64,000 bases of DNA from Paracoccus yibinensis. Its GTDB lineage: Bacteria; Pseudomonadota; Alphaproteobacteria; Rhodobacterales; Rhodobacteraceae. Below, in pieces: positions 17,082 through 25,582 of the stretch. The DNA is taken from the NCBI RefSeq assembly GCF_030846195.1, contig NZ_JAVCWH010000012.1:1-64000 (forward strand). The letters run 5' to 3'. Within the stretch, counting starts at the first letter, position 1. Every line of letters starts with the position of its first letter. The position numbers and the translations under genes are program-made. Below the pieces are notes generated by a model. That model was not told the DNA's origin, ran no database searches, and saw nothing but the letters and a program-made list of their open reading frames with translations.

Positions 17082-17705
17082 TTGAGTGTTTTACTCTCCG
17101 GTAAACCCGGGGCGGTTCATGTCACCTCGGGCTTCGGTGTCGCCGGCTGTCTGGCTGCGGCCATGGTGGCCCTCTTCATCGACAAGCCGCCTCCTGCCCT
17201 GGTGCCCTTTGATCCGACCACGGGTGCGGCGCTGCCGATGGCGAATGTCGGCACGATCAGCCTCGCGGAACGCGAGGCGGTCATGCAGTCGCTGGTCTAT
17301 GCCTATGTGCGCGACCGGGAAACCTACAACCAACTTGACAATGACCTGCGTATCGAGGGCGTCTTTGCCCGCTCCACGGGTCAGGCCGCAAAGTCGTTGC
17401 AGGATCTCTGGAATGAGCAAAACCCGGAGTTTCCACCCAAAATCTACGGGGAAAACGCCCGCATCGACGTGGCCGTGTCCTCGATCTCCGACATTGGCAA
17501 CAATCGTGCGCAGGCCCGTGTCACCAAGCGCCTGACCACGCTCGACGGCGTGACGGAGGGCACCTTCGTCGTCACGCTGGCCTATGATTACGACCCTTCG
17601 ACGCTGCGCAGCCTTGATGGGGTCTGGTCCAACCCCTTCGGCTTCACGGTCAGCAACTACAGCGTGGCCGCCGAACGGTTCCGCGACGAGGGAGAAGCGC
17701 AATGA
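17082..17705 (+). CDS. virB8: VirB8, N-terminally truncated by IS3
   Basis: VirB8 is a bitopic inner-membrane protein of the type IV secretion core, with a periplasmic NTF2-like domain. Here the membrane helix (VAGCLAAAMVALFID) and the periplasmic domain (REAVMQSLVYAYVRDRETYNQ; SNPFGFTVSNYSVAAER) are present. The cytoplasmic N-terminus is lost: residues up to about 13 are read from the IS3 inverted repeat, and native coding starts near 17120. Its stop overlaps virB9 by 4 bases. Whether the chimeric start is translated is uncertain. Confidence 0.85.
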   Translation: MSVLLSGKPGAVHVTSGFGVAGCLAAAMVALFIDKPPPALVPFDPTTGAALPMANVGTISLAEREAVMQSLVYAYVRDRETYNQLDNDLRIEGVFARSTGQAAKSLQDLWNEQNPEFPPKIYGENARIDVAVSSISDIGNNRAQARVTKRLTTLDGVTEGTFVVTLAYDYDPSTLRSLDGVWSNPFGFTVSNYSVAAERFRDEGEAQ

Positions 17706-18415
17706 AAGGATGGTTGATCGCGGCCGCGCTTGGCGCGGCAATGGGGGCGGGTCCGGTTCTGGCCGAAGTCACGCCCTCGGCCGGGCGGCATGACTCGCGT
17801 GTCCGCAATGCCGTGTATCAGGACGGGCAGGTTTACCGCGTGAATGTGGGCATGATGCGCGTGACCTCCGTGGAGTTCGGCCCCGGTGAGGAAATTGTCA
17901 GCATCGTCGCGGGCGATACCGAGGGTTTCAACTTCGACGGTGTTCCGGGCGGACGGGCCTTGGTGGTCAAGCCGACCGTCGCGGGCGGGTCCACCAACAT
18001 GACCGTCTATACCAACCGTCGCGCCTACTACCTGCATCTGAATGAAGTGGGCGCGCGGGCCGATTATGTGGTCCGCTTCGGCGGTGGCGTGAGCGCGCAG
18101 GCGCCCCGCACGGCGGCGGGGGAGCCGCAGAACAAGAAGCTGAACCCGACAACGCCCTGGGGCGGCTATGCGGCCAGCAAGCGCAATGCCGCCCTGCCCT
18201 TGCAGGTTTGGGATGATGGCGACTTTACTTATTTTCGCTTTCCGCGCGGCGCACAGCTCCCGGCGATCTTCAAAACCTCGTCGGGGCCGGAACGCACCGT
18301 CAACAGCACAACCCTGCCTGACGGCACGATCCGCGTGAGCGGCATCAGCCCCTATTGGGTGCTGCGCATCGCCTCGACTGAAACCGTCATCAAGCGACTG
18401 GACCCCCGGCCATGA
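17702..18415 (+). CDS. virB9: VirB9, type IV secretion outer-membrane core protein
   Basis: The product is 237 residues with a signal peptide (MKGWLIAAALGAAMGAGPVLA), an N-terminal domain with GRHDSRVRNAVYQDGQVYRV, and the VirB9/CagX C-terminal domain (FTYFRFPRGAQLPAIF...VNSTTLPDGTIRV). It forms the outer-membrane core complex with VirB7 and VirB10. No virB7 lipoprotein gene is visible. The stop overlaps virB10 by 4 bases. Confidence 0.93.
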   Translation: MKGWLIAAALGAAMGAGPVLAEVTPSAGRHDSRVRNAVYQDGQVYRVNVGMMRVTSVEFGPGEEIVSIVAGDTEGFNFDGVPGGRALVVKPTVAGGSTNMTVYTNRRAYYLHLNEVGARADYVVRFGGGVSAQAPRTAAGEPQNKKLNPTTPWGGYAASKRNAALPLQVWDDGDFTYFRFPRGAQLPAIFKTSSGPERTVNSTTLPDGTIRVSGISPYWVLRIASTETVIKRLDPRP

Positions 18416-19902
18416 GCGAACAGAACCAGAGCGAACAAAACCAGCCGGATCAGACCCAACCGGATCAGAACCAGGCCGAACAGAGTAAGGGCGATCAGGA
18501 CAATGCTCCCAAGGGCACCCCTGATCTTGAGGACGATACCGCGCGTCTTGCAGCAGAGGTGCAGGAGGCGCGGGCCAACAACCGGCGCGGCACGGTTGGC
18601 GGTGGAAAAGGCAGGCTTCTGGCAGGCACCGCCCTGGGCGGGGCATGTGCCCTGTTCATCGCCGTGATGTTCTGGCCGCAGGCTGACTTGGCTGCGCAAG
18701 CGACCTTGCCGACCGGCCAACCTGCCGCGTTCCAGACGAACGAGGAACCCTTTGCCCGGATGCCCCTGCCCGCGCGGCGTGAGCCTGAACCCAATCCCCG
18801 GATGCTGGCGCAGATCGAGGCATTGGAGGCGGAAATCGAGCGGCTGCGCCAGCAGCCGCAGCAGGACGTGGAAATCACCGTAGAAGACGATGTGCCGCCG
18901 GTCGAGGACGCGCCGGTCGTCAGCAATGACCCTCAGATCGACAGTCTCTTGGCACAGGTCAGCCAGTTGCAGGACACGATGACCTCCATGCAGTTTGAAA
19001 ATGCCAACATGATTGCCGACCGCGACCGGCAGCTTGCGCAGCTTCAGGCGCAGCTTGACGCGGCGCGGATCACCAGCGGAAACCCGGACCTTGGCATGGT
19101 GGACGGGGAAGTTGATCGCCGCCGTGAGGCCGAAGAACTCTACCGTGCCCGCGCCGCCTCGCCTATAATCGCCTTTGGTGGCGGTGCTTCGGGCGGCGGC
19201 GGTGCGGCAGGCGTTCCAGGTGCGATGGAGGCGGCCGCGGCCATGCCCGGCATGGAAGGGTTAGACCCCAACCTGCGCAACCAAAGCCAGAACGAACGCT
19301 TTGCCCGCCAGCAGGCGGCGCGGGCGCCAGTGGAGCGGGCCAAGGTCATTGCCAGCCCGGCCAATACGGTCCTGCAGGGCACGATGATCCAGGCGGTGCT
19401 GGAAACCGCCATCAACACCGACCTGCCGGGGGCGATCCGCGCCTTGGTCTCGGAGGATGTTCATTCCTATGACGGATCGCGCATCCTGATCCCGCGCGGG
19501 TCGCGGGTGATTGGGGCCTATAACGACAACACCGACCTCGGGCAGCGCCGCGCGATGATCGTCTGGAACAGGATCATCCTGCCCGACAACCAGACGGTGG
19601 AAATCGGGGCTTATGGAGGTGACGCCATTGGCCGTTCGGGCTTGGGCGGGGTGGTGAACACTCATTTCGGCGCGCGCTTTGGCTCGGCCGCGCTGATCAG
19701 CCTGATCGGCCTCGCGCCTGCGATTGCCGTGGCTGATGACGACGACGACAGCACATCGGATGTGGCGGAAGCCATGTCGCAGAACATGATGGAGGCCACC
19801 TCCAGCGCCTTGGATGGCTACCTGAACCGCCAGCCGACCATTGCCATCAAGCAGGGCTCGCTTGTGACGATCATGGTGGATCGCGACCTGGAGATCCTGT
19901 GA
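18412..19902 (+). CDS. virB10: VirB10, type IV secretion core channel protein
   Basis: The product is 496 residues: a Gln/Asp/Asn-rich cytoplasmic N-terminus (repeats of NQxEQNQ and QPDQ in residues 1-30), one membrane helix (about 64-84), a proline-rich and coiled periplasmic linker (about 110-230), then the VirB10/TrbI beta-barrel domain with IQAVLETAINTDLPGAIRALV, GSRVIGAY and the antenna region VNTHFGARFGSAALISLIG. It spans both membranes and senses ATP use by VirB11/VirD4. The stop overlaps virB11 by 4 bases. Confidence 0.95.
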   Translation: MSEQNQSEQNQPDQTQPDQNQAEQSKGDQDNAPKGTPDLEDDTARLAAEVQEARANNRRGTVGGGKGRLLAGTALGGACALFIAVMFWPQADLAAQATLPTGQPAAFQTNEEPFARMPLPARREPEPNPRMLAQIEALEAEIERLRQQPQQDVEITVEDDVPPVEDAPVVSNDPQIDSLLAQVSQLQDTMTSMQFENANMIADRDRQLAQLQAQLDAARITSGNPDLGMVDGEVDRRREAEELYRARAASPIIAFGGGASGGGGAAGVPGAMEAAAAMPGMEGLDPNLRNQSQNERFARQQAARAPVERAKVIASPANTVLQGTMIQAVLETAINTDLPGAIRALVSEDVHSYDGSRILIPRGSRVIGAYNDNTDLGQRRAMIVWNRIILPDNQTVEIGAYGGDAIGRSGLGGVVNTHFGARFGSAALISLIGLAPAIAVADDDDDSTSDVAEAMSQNMMEATSSALDGYLNRQPTIAIKQGSLVTIMVDRDLEIL

Positions 19903-20876
19903 TGGGTTGGCTAGCTCACAAGCTGGACCGCTTCAAGTCGTGGCTGGATGATCCGGCCACGATTGAAGTCTCGGTCAACCCGGATCGCAGCATCTGGGTC
20001 TTGAAGCGCGGCGACGTGCATATGAAACCGACCGGGGAAAGGGTTGAACCGGGCTTCGGCCATTCCCTTGCCAACCAGATCGCGGGCGAGAACCAGGCGC
20101 AGACCGGGCGCGACAAACTGCTTGTCTCCGCGACCGTGGCCTATAATGACCGCCCGATCCGGGCGCAGGCGGTTCTTGCGCCTGCCACGCCGCAGGAAGC
20201 CGCCCTGTCCTTCCGTCTCTTTGCCGCCCTGCCCATAGAGGACATCGAGCTGCGGTTCCTGCATGGCAAGCAGGTGGCCCTTGATGCGGATCGGAAAAGG
20301 CGCAACGCCAGCCTTGCCGAACTGATCGAGGCGGGCGACCTGATGGGGGCGCTGCGCTTCTGCGTGACCCACAAGCTGAACATCCTGATCTCGGGCGGCA
20401 CGGATACCGGCAAGTCGGTGGCACTGCGCAAGATCATCTCCATGATCCCGCAAGACGAACGGATCATCACCATCGAGGACGCCCGCGAGCTGTTCCCCGA
20501 CCAGCCGAACACGGTGTCTCTCATTGCCGATCGGGGCGGCAACACCAGGACGCCCGACATGCTTCTGGAAGCCACGCTGCGGATGCGGCCGGATCGCCTG
20601 ATCGTGGGCGAGGTGCGGGGCAAGGAAGCCATGACCTTCCTCGAAGCCGTCAACACCGGGCATGGCGGTTCGATGACGACGATCCATGCGGAAACGCCGG
20701 AACTGGCGCTTGACCGGCTGGCGATTGCCGCTGGCCGTTCGGATGTTCGCATGAGCTACAACGATCTGCGAAACTATATCCTTCGCACCATCGACGTGAT
20801 TGTTCAGACGGGACGAATTGGGGAAACGCGCGGCATCGCGCAGGTTTACATTCCGGCCATAGGAGACGCGGCATGA
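19899..20876 (+). CDS. virB11: VirB11, type IV secretion ATPase
   Basis: The product is 325 residues. The N-terminal domain is followed by Walker A GGTDTGKS (about 166-173; the usual form is GGTGSGKT), the Asp box (IITIEDARELF), Walker B region (LRMRPDRLIVGEVRGKEAM) and His box (GHGGSMTTIHAET). It is a hexameric traffic ATPase at the inner membrane that powers pilus assembly and transfer. The stop overlaps the next gene by 4 bases. Confidence 0.94.
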   Translation: MMGWLAHKLDRFKSWLDDPATIEVSVNPDRSIWVLKRGDVHMKPTGERVEPGFGHSLANQIAGENQAQTGRDKLLVSATVAYNDRPIRAQAVLAPATPQEAALSFRLFAALPIEDIELRFLHGKQVALDADRKRRNASLAELIEAGDLMGALRFCVTHKLNILISGGTDTGKSVALRKIISMIPQDERIITIEDARELFPDQPNTVSLIADRGGNTRTPDMLLEATLRMRPDRLIVGEVRGKEAMTFLEAVNTGHGGSMTTIHAETPELALDRLAIAAGRSDVRMSYNDLRNYILRTIDVIVQTGRIGETRGIAQVYIPAIGDAA

Positions 20877-21493
20877 AATGGGTGATTACGGGTATTCTGG
20901 CTGTTTCGGGTGCTGCGGCTTTGGCGGGTGGCACCATGATCCTATCGAATGGCGACAGCGAAGCGTCTGCCGCCATGACCATGCCAAGTGAGGCAATGGA
21001 AGAAGCTGGCTACCTGACCTTCTCCTTCAGCACTGGCGGATCTTCGGTCACATTGGACCCGTCCAAGGCACAAAGCGACATGCGGGTGGACTCGGCCCAG
21101 GCGAATGATCCTGCGGGGCAGCCGGGCTACACGACCTTCTCGAATGACGGTGGTGGAACGCCACGCGGTGGTGCTTATACCACGCGTGGTGGCTGCGCCG
21201 CCTACCGCGCACCCGAGGTTGAACATCGGGCAATCCAGGGTGCCGCCTCGCTGCGCTTTCTGGAAAGTGCCTATATCCATCAGGTCGCAGCAAGCATTGA
21301 GGCGACAGGCGGAAAATGCACTTGCGAACTTCGGTTCCCAACTTGGGATGCTGCCTTGGAGGAATTGGAAACGCGGTTCATGACCTTGCCAAGTGACGAA
21401 AGCAGCGCATGGGTAAGAGATTATGCCAATTCTGATCGTAGTCGCCTGACGCGCGAGGTGGATAAGCTTTGCAAGGCGCAGGGGGTTTACTGA
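20873..21493 (+). CDS. Exported protein of unknown function in the virB operon
   Basis: The product is 206 residues with an N-terminal hydrophobic segment (VITGILAVSGAAALAGGTMIL), a Gly/Ser/Thr-rich middle (about 45-110) and a C-terminal domain with four Cys (GGCAAY, GGKCTCEL, VDKLCKAQ). It overlaps virB11 by 4 bases and virB6 by 1 base, so it is translationally coupled into the transfer operon. It may be a periplasmic accessory factor or a VirB5/VirB7 substitute, but no known VirB signature is seen. Confidence 0.75.
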   Translation: MKWVITGILAVSGAAALAGGTMILSNGDSEASAAMTMPSEAMEEAGYLTFSFSTGGSSVTLDPSKAQSDMRVDSAQANDPAGQPGYTTFSNDGGGTPRGGAYTTRGGCAAYRAPEVEHRAIQGAASLRFLESAYIHQVAASIEATGGKCTCELRFPTWDAALEELETRFMTLPSDESSAWVRDYANSDRSRLTREVDKLCKAQGVY

Positions 21494-22506
21494 TGGGGGT
21501 CATCGAGGAGTTCGTCAGTCGCGCCCAAGGCCAGCTTGACGATGTAGCACAATCCAGCTTCGGGGCTGTGCTGGATGGGATGGGAGCGCTTACTGCAACG
21601 ATGGCGACGCTTGCCGTGGTCATGCTCGGCGTAAACATGGTTCTGCAATACCGGCCCATGTCGGCCGGGCAGATCGTCGTCACCTTTATCAAGCTGATCG
21701 CGATAGGCAGTATCGGGTTGGTCTGGGGCCAGTTCAACTTGATCGCCAGTGCCGTTGAAGGCGGCGTGGACAGCATTGCCGCCAATCTGCTCGGAAAGTT
21801 CGGAGGTGGCGAAGTGCCTTCTAATAATCTCGCCGGTGCCATGGATGACTTCATCACCTCCTTTTCCGACAAGGCAAACAAGGTCATGGAGCCGATGGGC
21901 TGGATGGGTGGTGCAATCATGAGCGTGCTGATCTTTACCAGCATGGGCACACTTGCCGCCCTGGCCGCGCTTCTGCTGATCTTCGGTCAGGTCATGGTGA
22001 CGATCTATCTTGGCATCGCACCCATCTTCATTGCCTTGAGCATGTTCGAGGTCACGAAGGACTACTTCAACCGTTGGCTCCAAGGCGCAGTCAGCTACAT
22101 GCTCTATCCGCTCGTCACGGCCATCATGCTCGGCGGGCTGATCCGCATTGTCTCGGGCTACATGACCTCTCTCGACACATCGATAACGGAAAGTGTTTCC
22201 GACTTCATCCCGTTCATCGCATGCATGGTCATCATGACCGTTTGCACGCTTTGCATCCCCATGATCGTCAGTTCCTTGAGCGGCATGATTATGTCCGTCA
22301 CGCCCACGCAAGCCGCTATTGCGGCGGTCGGCGCGAAGGCGGCTGGATCTCTCGCCGGAAATGCGGCCGCAGCCAGCCCTCCGGCGCGCGCCGCCGCTTT
22401 CGTTGGACAGAAGGCGATGCAACAGGGGGCAAACTATGGTGAACTTGCCTTGGCAGGATCGCGCAATCTGGCGCACCGAATAGCCGAACGAAGTGCGAAA
22501 TATTGA
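21493..22506 (+). CDS. virB6: VirB6, polytopic type IV secretion channel protein
   Basis: The product is 337 residues from ATG 21493 (TGATG overlap with the previous stop). It has about six membrane helices, including VWGQFNLIASAVEGG, IYLGIAPIFIALSMFEVTKDYFNRWLQGAVSYMLYPL (the VirB6/TrbL core) and FIACMVIMTVCTLCIPMIV, and an Ala-rich cytoplasmic tail. VirB6 forms the inner-membrane pore. Its place after virB11 rather than before virB8 is a rearranged order. It is the last gene of the operon. Confidence 0.92.
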   Translation: MGVIEEFVSRAQGQLDDVAQSSFGAVLDGMGALTATMATLAVVMLGVNMVLQYRPMSAGQIVVTFIKLIAIGSIGLVWGQFNLIASAVEGGVDSIAANLLGKFGGGEVPSNNLAGAMDDFITSFSDKANKVMEPMGWMGGAIMSVLIFTSMGTLAALAALLLIFGQVMVTIYLGIAPIFIALSMFEVTKDYFNRWLQGAVSYMLYPLVTAIMLGGLIRIVSGYMTSLDTSITESVSDFIPFIACMVIMTVCTLCIPMIVSSLSGMIMSVTPTQAAIAAVGAKAAGSLAGNAAAASPPARAAAFVGQKAMQQGANYGELALAGSRNLAHRIAERSAKY

Positions 22507-22986
22507 GACACGATCTATGCGCTAAAAAGTCGGTCAGGCGCCCAACTAGCAAAGCAAAGCTCTTCTTGATCTAGGCCAATAATTGACGTTCTTCAGCATG
22601 GGCATTGAGGCCTTGTACAAGGGCGCAGGGACATCCTGTAAACAGGCGCCGGTCGATCTCACAATCTCTTTCGCGATACTCTTATGATATTCGATAGCTA
22701 CCAGATATCTTTTCTTGCATCAAAGGGAGACTGGTGCTGGAACGCATTGCCGAAGTGGCAGCAAAACAGGAAGACTATATCTCGATTGAGCACTGGCCCA
22801 TTCTGTTCGCGTGCTGGACCTGGGTCTCGACATTTGACGCTCACGTGCCGTGTCTGCGGCCAGCAGCGCCTTGCCAGAAGGGACAATGTAGAAGGTCAGC
22901 GACACTGAACTTGACTGCTCGACCAGTGCCCTTTGCGCAGCCTTGCGGCGCAAAGGGCCATCCAGGGGGGCAGCCGGAACGGGATC
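22507..22986. other. Intergenic stretch after virB6
   Basis: No gene is supported in these 480 bases. The only clear structure is a perfect 11-bp stem at 22928-22938 / 22948-22958 (GCCCTTTGCGC with its complement) with a 9-base loop and no T-run. It lies 29 bases beyond the stop of the minus-strand DUF2934 gene. Confidence 0.6.
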
Positions 22987-23619
22987 TTACTCGGTCGTCT
23001 GAGAGGGTCCTGCGGCCTCTGGAGACACCTGCGTGTCCAGATCCGGCTCCGGGCTGCGATCCTTGGCCTCGTCCGGAGTGGTGTAGTCTTGGGGCGCGGG
23101 CTCCCTGTCTGCCGCTGCACCGACCGGTCCAGCCTCTGACGCAGCCCTTGCCTTGCGTCCTCGGGTTGCCTTTGTCGCCTCGCCACTCTCGGTAGCGGCC
23201 GCTTTCGGTTTGCGGCCCCTGCCCGATGCTGATGCCGCCGCCGGGGTTTCAGCTGCGGCCTTGGGAGGACGGCCGCGTTTTGCCTTTGGCGCTGCAGGCT
23301 CGTCGCCTGCCGCAGCCTTCGGCTCGCGGCCTCGGGTCTTGACCGGCTCCTCCGTGGCAGCATCCACTGTCGGACCGGCTTCCGGTCCCTGGCTTGCCTG
23401 TGCGGTCTTTCTGGCTTTTGTCGCTGCAGCCTTCGGCTTTGGCTTGCGGCCCTTCGTGGCCGTGTCGGCCGAGGTGAGGGACGCTCGGGCCGCGTCTTCC
23501 GCGTCGATTTCGCGTTCCGCCTGCTGCCAATGCTGCGCGTCCCGGCCATGGGGCCGGCCCTCCATCTCCCAGAGGGAATGGGCGCGTTCCTCGATCCGCC
23601 GTGTGCGGTCTTCCATCAT
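22987..23619 (-). CDS. DUF2934 protein with AT-hook-like tail
   Basis: The product is 210 residues. Residues 1-40 form a DUF2934 motif (RRIEERAHSLWEMEGRPHGRDAQHWQQAE). The rest is low complexity, rich in Ala, Lys, Pro and Glu, with repeated AT-hook-like cores (KGRKPKPK, KRGRPPK, GRGRKPK, TRGRKAR), suggesting binding to the DNA minor groove. The last 45 residues are acidic. A GAAAC-N17-CGTT promoter pattern ends 27 bases upstream, so it may be stress-controlled like csbD. DNA compaction or protection is inference. Confidence 0.8.
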   Translation of the reverse strand: MMEDRTRRIEERAHSLWEMEGRPHGRDAQHWQQAEREIDAEDAARASLTSADTATKGRKPKPKAAATKARKTAQASQGPEAGPTVDAATEEPVKTRGREPKAAAGDEPAAPKAKRGRPPKAAAETPAAASASGRGRKPKAAATESGEATKATRGRKARAASEAGPVGAAADREPAPQDYTTPDEAKDRSPEPDLDTQVSPEAAGPSQTTE

Positions 23620-23645
23620 GATGAATCCTCGTGTGTGCGATCAAC

Positions 23646-23671
23646 AACGTGTGGCCGTTGGATCAGGTTTC
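23646..23671 (-). promoter_or_regulatory. GAAAC-N17-CGTT promoter-like site of the DUF2934 gene
   Basis: On the minus strand GAAAC (one mismatch to GGAAC) and CGTT are 17 bases apart, with CGTT 27 bases upstream of the start codon. Spacing and position match the csbD promoter. Confidence 0.4.
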
Positions 23672-23799
23672 GGATCAGGACAGGTTCAGGTCGGCTGACC
23701 TTGGGGGTGACATGCCTCCGCCAGCTTGCCAACATTGTCTGCAGCAGTCCTCCATCTGCGAAGGGCAATTGCAAGGGGTTGCCTGTGCTGCAACCGTGC

Positions 23800-24024
23800 T
23801 CAGGATGTTTCGGGCACCCCAGGTTCTGACGGCCCCTTCAGCGCGGCCTTGTCCTGCAATTCCCTGGCCAGCCGCGCTTCCCGAAGCCTTTGGACCTTTT
23901 CCGCCCCCGCCGCCCGAACAGCGTTGATCTCCTCGAAGGCACGATCACGTGCGGAAGGTGGAGCCTGCAGTTTGCCGAAGACAAGCTCGGCCTTCAGACG
24001 TGCGTCACTGCGGTTCTCGGTCAT
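23800..24024 (-). CDS. Small charged hypothetical protein
   Basis: The product is 74 residues, mostly helical and charged (SDARLKAELVFGKLQAPPSARDRAFEEINAVRAAGAEKVQRLREARLARE). A GGGAGA ribosome-binding site precedes the ATG. It lies between the DUF2934 and cold-shock genes on the same strand, among nucleoid and stress proteins. No domain is recognised. Confidence 0.65.
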   Translation of the reverse strand: MTENRSDARLKAELVFGKLQAPPSARDRAFEEINAVRAAGAEKVQRLREARLARELQDKAALKGPSEPGVPETS

Positions 24025-24152
24025 TCCTGGTCTCCCTTATGGCCTTGCTGAGCAGTCGATCATGAAAAAAGGCCAGGCAACATGCCTGACCTTGCCCTGT
24101 CGTGAGTCCTCACCAGAAGCAGCGGGATGATGAAGAAGGGCGGCACTCTCGC

Positions 24153-24362
24153 TCACCCTGCTTGCAGATTGCCGGCCGACATCTTGCCCGAGCGTTTGTC
24201 ACGCTCCAGGTCATAGGACACCTTCTGGCCGTCGACCAACTCGGCCAAGCCCGAACGCTGGACCGCCGAGATATGCACGAAGACATCTTGCCCGCCGTCG
24301 TCGGGCTGAATGAAGCCAAACCCTTTGGTGGCATTGAACCATTTTACAGTGCCTGTGGCCAT
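24153..24362 (-). CDS. Cold-shock domain protein
   Basis: The product is 69 residues, standard for the CspA family: [21 protein letters not shown] with RNP1 KGFGFI and RNP2 VFVHIS, and a C-terminal [16 protein letters not shown]. It is a single-stranded RNA/DNA chaperone. The start at 24362 is preceded by AAAGGG; longer readings upstream are not typical of the family. About 140 bases separate it from the H-NS gene upstream on the same strand, room for a long leader as in other csp genes. Confidence 0.93.
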   Translation of the reverse strand: MATGTVKWFNATKGFGFIQPDDGGQDVFVHISAVQRSGLAELVDGQKVSYDLERDKRSGKMSAGNLQAG

Positions 24363-24502
24363 GATGGACCCTTTTGGAAGAAAATCATTGAACGCTGAGG
24401 CAGGCCGCAGCGGAAGAAGTTTAGCAGGTATCATCCCAGCCGGATGTTCGGGTTGAGGCATGCGCATTCCCTTGGCGCATACCCCAAAGTCAGAGCGAAC
24501 CA

Positions 24503-24814
24503 TCAGATCGCAAAATCCTCGAGCGACTTTCCGGCTTCCAGAGCCTCGGCAATCCAGCCGGGCTTTCGACCACGACCGCTCCAGGTCAGCTCAGAGTTTT
24601 CCGGATGGCGGTATTTCGGCTCGGCCTTTTGCTTGGCGGGCTGAGCGGCCAGCATGTCTTCGAGCGAGGCAAAGCCGGCGCCCTTTGCGATCTCGGTTGC
24701 CTTCTGGATGGCGTCCTTTTTGCGGCGGTTCTCGAAATCGGCAATGGCGGCTGCGGATTTCTTGTTGATCTCTTTCAGCTGCTCAAGGGACAGCTCATTA
24801 TAGTTGATATCCAT
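24503..24814 (-). CDS. H-NS family nucleoid protein
   Basis: The product is 103 residues: an N-terminal oligomerising coiled coil ([28 protein letters not shown]) and the C-terminal DNA-binding motif [16 protein letters not shown], as in alphaproteobacterial H-NS proteins such as HvrA. It would silence AT-rich or foreign DNA. A strong AAGGAGAT ribosome-binding site fixes the start at 24814. Plasmid H-NS proteins often act as stealth factors; that role here is inference. Confidence 0.92.
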   Translation of the reverse strand: MDINYNELSLEQLKEINKKSAAAIADFENRRKKDAIQKATEIAKGAGFASLEDMLAAQPAKQKAEPKYRHPENSELTWSGRGRKPGWIAEALEAGKSLEDFAI

Positions 24815-24912
24815 GATGATCTCCTTAGATGCCTGTCGCAATACAGAAACATTTCCTGACAAGAAAGCCTCTCATCTGCCGAGTATGACTGATCTTCAAC
24901 GAAAAAATTGGA

Positions 24913-25385
24913 TCACCTAATGTCGAGCACGATCCAGGCAGGCGCATGATCGCTGGCTTTTGGCTGAGCTCGCATATCCCGGTCCACGCCGGCATCGTTG
25001 AGCTGTGCTGCCAAAGCGGGCGAGAGCAGCAGGTGATCGAGCCGCAATCCGGCATTCCGCTCCCAAGGCCTGACGCAGATAATCCCAGAAGGGATAAACG
25101 GGCTTGTCGGGATGGATTGCCGCCATTGCGTCACACCAGCCCTGTTTCAGAAGAGACGCATAGGCTTTTCGAACCTGCGGCAAGAACAGAGCATCATCCT
25201 GTCAGAGATCCGGATTATAGACATCCCGTTCGGTGGGAATGATGTTGTAGCCCCCAGCAAGGATCACCAGGACATCCAGGGCGACGAGCTGTTTTGCATT
25301 GGTGGTGAACTGCTTTGGCCAGGCGAGTTTGTAACCCCATTTTAGCCCCGGTGCGGGATTGCCATTGGGGCATAAAGACAGAGCA
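24913..25385 (-). pseudogene. xthA: Dead exodeoxyribonuclease III (xthA) 3' fragment
   Basis: Reading down the minus strand the fragments are NGNPAPG, YKLAWPKQF, LVALDVLVILAGGYNIIPTERDVYNPDL, then a TGA where family members have Trp, QDDALFLPQVRKAYASLLKQGW and PFWDYLRQ, then a frameshift, and RLDHLLLSPALAAQL with ASDHAPAWI. These are the AP-endonuclease core and catalytic Asp/His motifs of XthA. Another frameshift lies near the 5' edge and the N-terminal half is absent. The protein cannot be made. Confidence 0.8.
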
Positions 25386-25582
25386 TGCTGGCCGTCCCCC
25401 TGCCGGAGAGCTCAACGGTCTAATCAGCCCAGCTCTCAGCCTTGGGATTGGTAAGTGGGGCAGATTTCCGGGCAGCTCGGCTCAGACAGGTTTTCCAGCG
25501 ACAAGCCTTGGGCGCACCAGGAGGCACTCTGCCGATCGGTTGAAGGCGAGCCGATGATATAGGCAACCTCGGTCGGCAGGGA

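Larger units (their letters stand above)
15794..17119. mobile_element. Complete IS3-family insertion sequence
   Basis: The element is 1326 bp with perfect 27-bp terminal inverted repeats (left begins TGAACCGCCCCGGGTTTACC). It carries orfA and orfB on the minus strand. No short direct repeat flanks it (CCG left, TGT right), and the two sides are unrelated (IS256 fragment, virB8), so it marks a deletion or recombination junction. Confidence 0.92.
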
